A DNA stretch of 14,425 nt, from contig CAAGIP010000183.1 in assembly GCA_900769955.1 (NCBI GenBank), positions 1-14,425 on the forward strand, written 5' to 3'. Within the stretch, counting starts at the first letter, position 1. Each line of letters starts with the position of its first letter. The DNA is from Spirochaetia bacterium. GTDB lineage: Bacteria > Spirochaetota > Spirochaetia > Sphaerochaetales > Sphaerochaetaceae. The position numbers were made by a program, and so were the translations under genes. This document shows positions 1-6,676 of the stretch, piece after piece. Under the pieces are notes generated by a model. It was given only the letters and a program-made list of their open reading frames with translations. It ran no database searches and had not been told where the DNA came from.

Positions 1-34
1 AAGTATTAATAATATTTTTTCATTATTTCATTAT

Positions 35-72
35 CGGCTCCTCCCCACAGCAGAGCAGAGGGGTTTCCGCCG
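35..72. other. Imperfect hairpin in the AT-rich leader upstream of the transporter gene
   Basis: The 192 bases before the first gene hold no ORF I can support. Inside them, CGGC (35-38) can pair with GCCG (69-72), and CCCC (43-46) with GGGG (60-63), around a 13-base loop, with an asymmetric internal loop between the two helices. It is a GC-rich island in otherwise very AT-rich sequence. No U-run follows on either strand, so it is not a standard terminator. It could be the remains of an upstream gene's 3' structure or a chance fold. Confidence 0.25.
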
Positions 73-144
73 ACTTGTAAAATAGTTCCAATATGAATTT
101 TATGAAATTTTTTTTAAAAACAGCGTGTTAACCGGTTTTTCTGT

Positions 145-174
145 TTTCAAATATGCAATGAGCTGTGTTACAAT
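145..174 (+). promoter_or_regulatory. Candidate sigma-70 promoter for the transporter operon
   Basis: TTTCAA (145-150) is followed after 18 bases by TACAAT (169-174), and TG at 166-167 gives an extended -10. Transcription would begin near 181, leaving a leader of roughly a dozen bases containing AGAGG (183-187) before the ATG at 193. The position and extended -10 are seen directly; the activity is inferred. Confidence 0.5.
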
Positions 175-192
175 ATCGTTTCAGAGGTGTTT

Positions 193-1479
193 ATGCAGGA
201 TTCTCGCAAGGAAATAATCTCATGGTCTCTCTATGACTGGGCGAACAGTGCATTTGCCACTACCGTGATGGCTGCCTTTTTCCCGATTTTCTTTTCCGCA
301 TACTGGTCTGCCGGTCAGGATGCTTCGGTCTCGACGTTCTTTCTGGGAGTCGCGAACTCAACTGCTTCCCTTGTGGTTGCCGTGATGGCACCGTTTCTGG
401 GAGCCATAGCCGACAGCGGAAGCTACAGAAAGAAGTTTCTGGTGTTCTTTGCCTTCCTCGGCGCGCTGATGACCAGCTGCCTCTGGCTGCTGGCATCTGG
501 ACAGTGGGGGCTTGCGATACTCTTCTACGTCGCCGCATGTATAGGCTTTTCAGGCGGTAACACCTTCTATGATTCCCTGCTTACCTGTGTCGCATCGGAT
601 AAGAAGGTTGACTTTGTATCTGCACTGGGCTTTTCACTCGGCTACATCGGAGGAGGACTTCTCTTTTTGGTAAATGTCCTCATGTATCTGAAGCCGGAGC
701 TTTTCGGCCTTGCCGATGCCGTTCAGGCAGTAAAGGTCTCGTTCCTCACTGTAGGTATCTGGTGGCTTGTCTTCTCGATCCCCCTCATTCTTTTCGTGAA
801 GGAAGACAACACAGGAAAGAAGACCAAGATCAGTGAAAGCTGCCGTCAGGGCGTTGTCAACATCACATCAACTTTCAGAAGCCTTAAGTATCTTAAGACC
901 ACAACCCTCTTCCTCGTGGCATACTGGTGTTACATCGACGGTGTAGATACCATCATCCGCATGGCTACCGACTACGGCACCGCACTGGGATTCTCGTCCT
1001 CATCTCTTATTGTCGCACTTCTCATCACTCAGTTCGTCGCATTCCCCGCAGCCCTTCTTTACAACACGTTCGGTAAGAAGGTGGGAACCAAGAACGCGAT
1101 TCTCGTGGCGATAGTCGCATACTGCATAATCGCGGTCCTCGGTGTCTTCATGACAGAGGAAATTCACTTCTATCTGCTTGCCATCCTGATCGGACTCTTC
1201 CAGGGAGGCATTCAGGCGCTCAGCAGATCATATTACACAAGGCTTATTCCGAAGGAGAACAGTGCCCAGTTCTTCGGATTTTTCAACATGCTGGGTAAGT
1301 TCGCGGCCATCGTAGGCCCGTTCCTGGTAGGCTTCGTGACACTCATAACCAAGTCGAACCGACTCGGCATACTCTCACTCATCCTTCTCTTTGCTCTCGG
1401 TGGGGTCCTCCTTTCAAAGGTGGATGAGGGCAGGGCCGGTAAGGAAGTGGCTGCTTTTGAAAAGAGTATGAAGAGATGA
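193..1479 (+). CDS. UMF1/Atg22-type major facilitator superfamily transporter
   Basis: A 428-residue integral membrane protein of the major facilitator superfamily, UMF1 (Atg22-like, vacuole-effluxer-like) branch. The N-terminal signature SWSLYDWANSAF followed by a FFP motif is typical of this branch, and the hydrophobic profile fits about 12 membrane helices, with a polar central loop around residues 195-235. Substrate is unknown for most bacterial members; amino acid or peptide efflux is suggested only by distant homology to yeast Atg22. I place the start at ATG 193 because AGAGG lies five bases upstream; a GTG at 187 overlaps that ribosome site. Its stop overlaps the start of the next gene as ATGA, so the two are probably translationally coupled and co-transcribed with hexokinase downstream. 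Family call is confident, substrate is not. Confidence 0.9.
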   Translation: MQDSRKEIISWSLYDWANSAFATTVMAAFFPIFFSAYWSAGQDASVSTFFLGVANSTASLVVAVMAPFLGAIADSGSYRKKFLVFFAFLGALMTSCLWLLASGQWGLAILFYVAACIGFSGGNTFYDSLLTCVASDKKVDFVSALGFSLGYIGGGLLFLVNVLMYLKPELFGLADAVQAVKVSFLTVGIWWLVFSIPLILFVKEDNTGKKTKISESCRQGVVNITSTFRSLKYLKTTTLFLVAYWCYIDGVDTIIRMATDYGTALGFSSSSLIVALLITQFVAFPAALLYNTFGKKVGTKNAILVAIVAYCIIAVLGVFMTEEIHFYLLAILIGLFQGGIQALSRSYYTRLIPKENSAQFFGFFNMLGKFAAIVGPFLVGFVTLITKSNRLGILSLILLFALGGVLLSKVDEGRAGKEVAAFEKSMKR

Positions 1480-2126
1480 GGAAAAGACTGTTAAGCTTCA
1501 TTTCGGTTCTGACGGCTGCTCTGTGCTGTCTTTCCGCCCTGGAGCTTGAGGATGTCACGTATTCATATAATGCTCTGTACAACGGAACGTTTTCGGCAGT
1601 AGCCGCAAATGCTTCCGTACAGCGCACCGAGCTTCCCGGTGTCAGCATAGAGGAAGCAAGCAGTGACAGCCTGTCATACAGACTGTCCTTCAACCGCTCT
1701 GACCTGAGTCAGTTCCTTCCCAGGCTCAAAAACGAAGGGGACGGAAGCTGGTATGCAAAGCTGATAAAGAGTGCGAAGAGCACGCTTTCACCGCTATCGG
1801 GCGTGGCGGCGGCCCAGCTTGAGAACGCTGGCTACAGTGAAGGTGAGGCTATTCTTGACGGAACGATGGACATGGTGTTCGGTTCGAAGTCATCGATGTC
1901 CAGCTGGATCGATTTAATGATCCTTCAGGACTGGTCATCAGTATCGTTTACGGTTAAGGTTTCGATGGTTGTAAGCGGAAGCGGTGTAAGCGAACCGCTT
2001 GCGTTTGAAGGTGAGCTTGCCGGAAAGGGACTTTCCGGTGAGCGCTGTGTGGAGTTATCAGTGACCGACATGCTCTGTAACGGCGTGAGGATCACGATGG
2101 CACCTATTAAATTCGGATTGAAATAA
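1476..2126 (+). CDS. Exported protein of unknown function
   Basis: I do not recognise this 216-residue protein. It begins with a clear signal peptide: MRKR, then a hydrophobic stretch to about residue 20, with likely cleavage after LSA (residue 21). The two cysteines near the end of the stretch are preceded by Leu and Cys rather than Gly, Ala or Ser, so it is probably not a lipoprotein. The mature part is Ser-rich and of mixed polarity, with alternating hydrophobic stretches near residues 155-170 and 200-215 that suggest beta structure. No further membrane helix is obvious. ATG overlaps the transporter stop (ATGA), and hexokinase begins 12 bases after its stop, so it sits inside a transporter-kinase operon. 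A periplasmic or outer-membrane-associated role is possible, but nothing in the sequence fixes one. Confidence 0.75.
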   Translation: MRKRLLSFISVLTAALCCLSALELEDVTYSYNALYNGTFSAVAANASVQRTELPGVSIEEASSDSLSYRLSFNRSDLSQFLPRLKNEGDGSWYAKLIKSAKSTLSPLSGVAAAQLENAGYSEGEAILDGTMDMVFGSKSSMSSWIDLMILQDWSSVSFTVKVSMVVSGSGVSEPLAFEGELAGKGLSGERCVELSVTDMLCNGVRITMAPIKFGLK

Positions 2127-2138
2127 GGAGAAATAAAA

Positions 2139-3431
2139 ATGAGTAAGGTAGATGATTTTCTGAGGAAATATTCAATTACCCCGGAAAGTGTGGATATGGA
2201 GGCCCTCACAGCCGGCTTCCTTAAGGAAATGGACAATGGTCTTGCTGGAAAGGGCTCCCTCGAGATGATCCCGACCTTCACCCGTGAGGATGTTCAGGTA
2301 CGCCCCGGTGAGAGCGTCATCGTCCTCGATGCTGGCGGAACGAACTTCAGAACCTGTCTTGTAACATTTGATGAGGAGCTCAAGCCCGTAATTTCCGATT
2401 TCCGCAAAGTCGGAATGCCCGGTGTCAAGGCTGAAGTTTCCGCAAAGGAGTTCTTCGGTATTCTTGCAGACAACGTTGAGCGCCTTATCGACAAATCCGA
2501 CAGGATCGGATTCTGCTTCAGCTATGCCGCAACCATCCAGCCTGACCACGATGGTATTCCAATTGTCTTCTCCAAGGAGATCAAGGCACCTGAGGTTGTC
2601 GGAATGCCCGTTGCCGCATCCCTTCTTAAGGAGCTTGCCTCAAGAGGCTATGATGTTTCAAAGAAGAAGTACAGTGTCGTAAATGATACGGTCGCAACCC
2701 TCCTTGCAACACGTGCAGGTGTCAGGGAAGAAGCAAGCGGTTATGTAGGCTTCATCCTCGGAACAGGTACCAATACCGCATACACTGAGGACAATGCAAA
2801 GATCGTCAAGCTTACAGGTCAGGGCGAAGGTCGCCAGATCATCAACGTTGAGTCAGGTAACTATGATCTCAGCTGCGGTGACATCGATAAGGAGTTCTTC
2901 GCATCCACGAAGAATCCTGATGTCTATCACTTTGAGAAGATGATAAGCGGTGCTTATCTCGGACAGTTTGCAACGTTTGTGCTGATGAGGGCAATCGATG
3001 AGGGAATCTTCAGCGATACATTCGCATCCCGCTTCAGGGCAATTGAGGGCGGTCTTACCACAACCACGATGTCCTTCTATCTTGAGAAGTGCCACAACCA
3101 GGATTACGATCTTGTGAAGTGCGTTGAGGGTAATGAAGAGGATGCACTTAACCTCTGGCTCATTCTCCGTGCCGTTATCGAAAGAGCTGCAAAGCTTACT
3201 GCAGTCAACCTTTCCTCGGCAGTTCTGAAGACAGATGCAGGCAAAAATCCCCGCTATCCCGTCATCATCAATGCAGACGGTACCACATTCTACAAGACTG
3301 AGTTCCTGAAGCAGTACACTGAGTTCTATCTCCATGAGTTCCTTGAAAAGAAGCATGGAAGGTTCGTGAAGCTTGTCAGGATCGATGACAGCCCCGTTCT
3401 CGGTGCCGCAATCGCAGGTCTTTCAGTCTGA
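2139..3431 (+). CDS. Hexokinase (eukaryotic-type, ATP-dependent)
   Basis: Phosphorylates glucose (and probably other hexoses) with ATP in the cytoplasm, feeding glycolysis. All hallmarks of the eukaryotic-type hexokinase family are present: phosphate-1 loop DAGGTNFR (64-71), the sugar-domain segment around FSY (127-129) with a Lys in FSKEIKAPE, VNDT with the catalytic Asp183, phosphate-2 loop GTGTN (208-212), and the two sugar-binding glutamates in NVESG (E238) and FEKMISG (E266). At 430 residues it is a single-domain enzyme close in size to the Treponema hexokinases and shorter than yeast isozymes. AAGGAG (2125-2130), partly over the stop of the preceding gene, lies eight bases before the ATG and fixes the start. 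It ends the transporter operon and is followed by a strong hairpin. The convergent neighbour is a phosphohexomutase that could use its product. Confidence 0.95.
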   Translation: MSKVDDFLRKYSITPESVDMEALTAGFLKEMDNGLAGKGSLEMIPTFTREDVQVRPGESVIVLDAGGTNFRTCLVTFDEELKPVISDFRKVGMPGVKAEVSAKEFFGILADNVERLIDKSDRIGFCFSYAATIQPDHDGIPIVFSKEIKAPEVVGMPVAASLLKELASRGYDVSKKKYSVVNDTVATLLATRAGVREEASGYVGFILGTGTNTAYTEDNAKIVKLTGQGEGRQIINVESGNYDLSCGDIDKEFFASTKNPDVYHFEKMISGAYLGQFATFVLMRAIDEGIFSDTFASRFRAIEGGLTTTTMSFYLEKCHNQDYDLVKCVEGNEEDALNLWLILRAVIERAAKLTAVNLSSAVLKTDAGKNPRYPVIINADGTTFYKTEFLKQYTEFYLHEFLEKKHGRFVKLVRIDDSPVLGAAIAGLSV

Positions 3432-3450
3432 TAAAGTTCACCATAAACAG

Positions 3451-3482
3451 AAACAGCATGGTCAAAGCGGCCATGCTGTTTT
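3451..3482 (+). terminator. Rho-independent terminator after hexokinase
   Basis: An 11-bp stem (3451-3461 with 3471-3481, core ACAGCATGG/CCATGCTGT) encloses a 9-base loop and ends in TTTT. It starts about 20 bases after the hexokinase stop. Confidence 0.85.
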
Positions 3483-3483
3483 G

Positions 3484-3512
3484 TAATATAAGGCGGACTG
3501 TATTCACAGTCC
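3484..3512 (-). terminator. Hairpin terminator for the phosphohexomutase gene
   Basis: GGACTGT and ACAGTCC (3495-3501 and 3506-3512) form a perfect 7-bp stem with a 4-base loop. On the minus strand it lies about a dozen bases past the mutase stop and is followed by GCC and then a T-rich TTATATT. The U-tract is interrupted, so it is weaker than the plus-strand terminator next to it. The two hairpins back to back separate the convergent genes. Confidence 0.6.
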
Positions 3513-3524
3513 TCAAGTAATTAT

Positions 3525-5258
3525 TCAGTTTGCTCTTTCGATCAGTGAGCGCTGATAGGAAAGCACCTTGTCGTGGATGTCCTGGACATCTCCCTTCAGA
3601 TCTGCAAGGACTCTGAGGACGGGTTCAGTTCCGCTTGGACGCATCCACATGTAACCGAGTGAATTACTGTCCTTATCAAGGAACCTGACCTTAAGGCCTC
3701 CCTTTGCCTCGCTGCTTCTGAATTCAGGCCCGATTCCTTCCTTTTCGGTAATGCCTTCTGTCTGGAACACTGTGTATGAAGTGCATCCCGGGACCAGGGG
3801 CTTTGCTTCAGTGTCGAAGGTATCTTTGAGAAGTGCTTCATAGCGCTCTTTCAGTCCTGCCCAGTCACGGCTCTTCACACCCATCTTTGCAAGCGCCGAG
3901 AATGCTCCCGTTGTCGTGTAACGGGGAAGTGCCTCGAGCAGGGAATCGATCGAGATGTCATCAGGCTTTGCAGATAGCTTTTCCATTATGTATGAGAAGA
4001 GCTTTTCATCGGAAAGGAACTTGAGGAACGTGAATGCGGTATTGAGGGGATCACGGACGGAAGCTGGCTTCGTGATGTTTCCGCCGTTACTGCCTTCTCC
4101 GAGTACCTTGACTGTGTAACCGTCGCTTACAAGCTTTTCCCCGAGGTTAACGACATTTGCTTCACCTACTTCAGCGCGGAATACCTTCGCACCGAAGCAC
4201 TTCGCGATCTCGTCAATCCTTTCACTTGTCGGACCGTTCACACTGACTGCGATATTCTTCTTACCCGCAAGCGAGAGGGCCGCGATCTCAATCGTGACGA
4301 CAAGTGCGAAGACTTCCTGTGCGGCAAGGATGTGTCCCTTTCCGTCACGTCCGATGTAAACGAAGTTGCCCCTGTCTCCGTCGTTGTCGGGAGTGTAACC
4401 AAGAAGGTATGCACCATCCTCTGCGTGGAGCTTCTCAAGATATTCCTTAACGGGAATAAGATTCTCTCCTTCCGGAACTATCGCATGGGCAACGCATCCC
4501 ACCGTGTCATTGATGGCTGAGAACTTAACTCCGACTTCCCCGAGCAGGGACCTGTCAATCGAAGCGGCTCTTGCGGAGCCGTTGAAATCGACTGCGATGC
4601 CCACATTTGTCTTAAAGCCTTCAGGAAGTGATGCGGTTTTAAGAACAAAGCTTCTGTAGAAGGAAAGAGCTTCCGCTTTTTCCTTTTCCATCCTGAAGAG
4701 GCAGTCATTGCGCTTTTCCTGAGGACATGACTCTATCAGCTGAATTGCTTTGCTGACTACATCGTCAGAGTTTATCATCTCCCTTAAAATGGCAATGAGC
4801 TTCTCAGCTTCAGGCTTTGAGAAGACTCCTCCATTTCTGCCGAACTTGAAGCCGTTGTGTCCTATCGGGTTGTGGGAAGCTGAGATATAGTAGAAATAAT
4901 CGGCATTGTGACTCTGAGCCATGATCTCGGGTGCTGCGGAGATGTAGAGGTATCTCACGTTATGCCCGAGGGAAATGAGTGCCTTCATCGAGAGAAGGGC
5001 AAGTGAGTAGCCTGTAGGGCGGGCATCCTGTCCGAGCAGGACCGATGATCCTTCATCTCCCACGAATGCGGAGAATGCACGTGCAATCGTGACGACGATG
5101 ACCTTGTCCTCGTCATTAATCGTCCTTGTGTCATCCTCCTCATTCCCGCTGGAAGCAAAGACTGCCCTCAGCCCGGAGGCTGAAAGGATGTATCCTTCAA
5201 GTCTCCGGCGTACCCTGTCCGGTGTCGTGTTTATCTGTGAAATTGATCTGTGTTGCAT
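3525..5258 (-). CDS. Phosphohexomutase (phosphoglucomutase/phosphomannomutase family)
   Basis: Alpha-D-phosphohexomutase that interconverts hexose 6- and 1-phosphates. All four domain signatures are present (numbered from the upstream ATG at 5267): phosphoserine loop SASHNP (129-134, Ser131), metal loop DNDGDR (294-299), sugar loop GEGSNGG (390-396), and phosphate-binding RPSGTEP (543-549). At about 577-580 residues it resembles the long PGM2-like and bacterial PgcA-type mutases rather than the 450-residue PMM/PGM. The sugar loop keeps Glu and Ser but lacks the usual Ser-Gly-His, so substrate preference is uncertain. An ATG at 5267 would add three residues, but it overlaps a near-perfect TATAAT; I therefore start at ATG 5258, where transcription itself is predicted to begin. 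No Shine-Dalgarno precedes either codon. It is convergent with hexokinase and divergent from the pyridoxal kinase gene. Confidence 0.9.
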   Translation of the reverse strand: MQHRSISQINTTPDRVRRRLEGYILSASGLRAVFASSGNEEDDTRTINDEDKVIVVTIARAFSAFVGDEGSSVLLGQDARPTGYSLALLSMKALISLGHNVRYLYISAAPEIMAQSHNADYFYYISASHNPIGHNGFKFGRNGGVFSKPEAEKLIAILREMINSDDVVSKAIQLIESCPQEKRNDCLFRMEKEKAEALSFYRSFVLKTASLPEGFKTNVGIAVDFNGSARAASIDRSLLGEVGVKFSAINDTVGCVAHAIVPEGENLIPVKEYLEKLHAEDGAYLLGYTPDNDGDRGNFVYIGRDGKGHILAAQEVFALVVTIEIAALSLAGKKNIAVSVNGPTSERIDEIAKCFGAKVFRAEVGEANVVNLGEKLVSDGYTVKVLGEGSNGGNITKPASVRDPLNTAFTFLKFLSDEKLFSYIMEKLSAKPDDISIDSLLEALPRYTTTGAFSALAKMGVKSRDWAGLKERYEALLKDTFDTEAKPLVPGCTSYTVFQTEGITEKEGIGPEFRSSEAKGGLKVRFLDKDSNSLGYMWMRPSGTEPVLRVLADLKGDVQDIHDKVLSYQRSLIERAN

Positions 5259-5265
5259 ATCATCC

Positions 5266-5296
5266 ATTATAACATGATTGATTTAATGATTGTTAA
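5266..5296 (-). promoter_or_regulatory. Promoter of the phosphohexomutase gene (extended -10 over the start codon)
   Basis: On the minus strand, TGTTATAAT (5274-5266) is a consensus extended -10. A TTAACA (5296-5291) lies upstream with a 19-base spacer, longer than ideal, though an extended -10 can tolerate this. The expected transcription start is about 5259-5258, the A of the second in-frame ATG, implying a leaderless message. Confidence 0.6.
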
Positions 5297-5306
5297 CTAA
5301 TATCAT
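5278..5306 (+). promoter_or_regulatory. Candidate promoter of the pyridoxal kinase operon
   Basis: TTGATT (5278-5283), a 17-base spacer and TATCAT (5301-5306) match nine of twelve consensus positions. The start of transcription would fall near 5313, only about four bases before the ATG at 5317. TAATAT (5298-5303) is an alternative -10. It interleaves with the divergent mutase promoter. Confidence 0.4.
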
Positions 5307-5316
5307 CACAGCCGTA

Positions 5317-6132
5317 ATGAAAAAGAGCATCATAATCCTTCAGGACCTTTCCTGCTTCACAAAGGCAAGCATCAACATCTCACTTCCCATACTGGAAGCG
5401 ATGGGTGCTGATTCCGCGGTCCTTCCTCTTACACTTCTTTCCACTCAGTCTGACGGCTTTGATGAACTCTATGTGAAGGACCTTTCCGATGAGTGCGTCG
5501 AAGTCGTCTCTCAGTTTGAAAAAAACGGCTTTGTCTTTGATGGTTTTCTCTCAGGTTATCTTTCAGCTGAGAGACAGTATGAGGTTGCAAATAAAGCAAT
5601 GAAGCTGCTGAAGAGCGATGCGGTCAGAATCATTGATCCCGTGCTCGGGGATGATGGGGCGTTATATCCGGGCTTTACGATGAACCATGTACGCCTTATG
5701 AGGCGCTACATTGAAAATGCTTCTGTCATCACACCGAACTGGACGGAAGCGTGCATGCTGACGGAAAAAAGCGACATTGACGGCATTCTTGATGCTTTCT
5801 CCGCGATGACACCTGCTTCTGTCGTCATCACATCGGTGCGTCATGAAAAGGGGAAGATATCCACAGTTGTCAGTGGAAATGGGGAAACGAAAATATTCAC
5901 ACAGAGGGATCTCGGAGCCTCCGTTCCCGGTTCCGGAGATCTCTTTGCTTCCGTGCTTGCGGGAAAACTCCTTTCGGGTGATGATTTGTTTTCGGCTGCA
6001 TTTCATGCATCTGAAGTCACATCCCTTGCCATCAGGAAAACACTTGAAAGCGGAAGGACGAGAAGGTTCGGAATCGACATCGCTGCTGCGTTAAGGGAGG
6101 TGAGCCATGAAGGTGCTTGTACTGTGCTCTGA
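5317..6132 (+). CDS. Pyridoxal kinase-like protein (PdxY/PdxK type, ribokinase fold)
   Basis: Predicted to phosphorylate pyridoxal, and perhaps pyridoxine or pyridoxamine, at the 5' hydroxyl with ATP, a step of vitamin B6 salvage in the cytoplasm. Visible motifs along the 271 residues are SGYLS (79-83), DPVLGDDG followed by LY (107-117), TPNWTEA (139-145) and the anion hole with catalytic Asp in PGSGD (204-208, Asp208). The order and wording match PdxY-type kinases better than sugar kinases, although hydroxymethylpyrimidine kinase (ThiD) is a more distant alternative. I start at ATG 5317; an in-frame TTG at 5290 would add nine unconvincing residues. There is no Shine-Dalgarno, and the promoter lies almost on the start codon. 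Its last 26 bases overlap the next gene, so the two form an operon. Confidence 0.85.
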   Translation: MKKSIIILQDLSCFTKASINISLPILEAMGADSAVLPLTLLSTQSDGFDELYVKDLSDECVEVVSQFEKNGFVFDGFLSGYLSAERQYEVANKAMKLLKSDAVRIIDPVLGDDGALYPGFTMNHVRLMRRYIENASVITPNWTEACMLTEKSDIDGILDAFSAMTPASVVITSVRHEKGKISTVVSGNGETKIFTQRDLGASVPGSGDLFASVLAGKLLSGDDLFSAAFHASEVTSLAIRKTLESGRTRRFGIDIAAALREVSHEGACTVL

Positions 6133-6676
6133 CAGGGCGGAAGGTGCGCTTTTCACTGAGGATGTATATACAGTAAGGGTAACGGGAGTCGGAAAGGAAA
6201 ATGCGCTTTTAAACGCGGTTCTTGCAATTCAGGAAAGTAATCCCGATCTGGTTGTGAATGTGGGAACGTGCGGTGAGAAAAAGGGTTCTGCTGAAATAGG
6301 TGATGTCTGCCGTGTAAGAAGGGTAATAAACCGCGACTGTGATCTCACGATGTACAGGCTTCCGAAGTACACGACACTTGGTGCCAATCGCTCGACGGAA
6401 GGACCCCTCGACATCGGAACAGAAGGTAAGGTGCTTGCCTCCGGTGATGCACTTTCTACGACTTCACTTGAGGAAGCGGACCTTTATGACATGGAAGCGT
6501 TCGGAATAGCCAAGGCATGCCGTGCACTTAATAAGGAGCTTGCAGTATTAAAGGGCGTAAGTGACATTGTGGGTGAACATGTCACCCTTTCCGATTACCG
6601 TAAGGTACTGAAAAAGCTCGCAGCTGACCTCCATGAGGAGGTTTCACACATCATCCGCTGCCGGGAGCAGGGGTAA
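6107..6676 (+). CDS. Nucleoside phosphorylase/nucleosidase superfamily protein (MTA/SAH nucleosidase-like)
   Basis: A 189-residue member of the PNP/UDP phosphorylase fold. Recognisable segments are VTGVGKENA (25-33), VNVGTCGE (50-57), SGDALSTT (112-119), DMEAFGIA (128-135, ribose-binding Glu130) and KGVSDIVGE (149-157, catalytic Asp153). The Met-Glu and Ser-Asp pairs are those of 5'-methylthioadenosine/S-adenosylhomocysteine nucleosidase. It is about 40 residues shorter than typical MTAN, with a compressed N-terminus in which I cannot identify the usual early Glu, so the true substrate could be another purine nucleoside. A strong GGGAGGTGA (6094-6102) sits inside the upstream kinase gene and fixes the start. 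Its 3' end overlaps the convergent patatin gene by 33 bases. Confidence 0.75.
   Translation: MKVLVLCSDRAEGALFTEDVYTVRVTGVGKENALLNAVLAIQESNPDLVVNVGTCGEKKGSAEIGDVCRVRRVINRDCDLTMYRLPKYTTLGANRSTEGPLDIGTEGKVLASGDALSTTSLEEADLYDMEAFGIAKACRALNKELAVLKGVSDIVGEHVTLSDYRKVLKKLAADLHEEVSHIIRCREQG

Noticed and set aside
260..538. Minus-strand Arg/Ser-rich frame within the transporter gene
   Set aside because: Composition typical of an antisense shadow; the plus strand encodes a clear UMF1 transporter.
5290..5316. TTG start for the pyridoxal kinase
   Set aside because: It would overlap the candidate promoter; MKKSIIILQD at 5317 is a natural beginning for the first beta strand.
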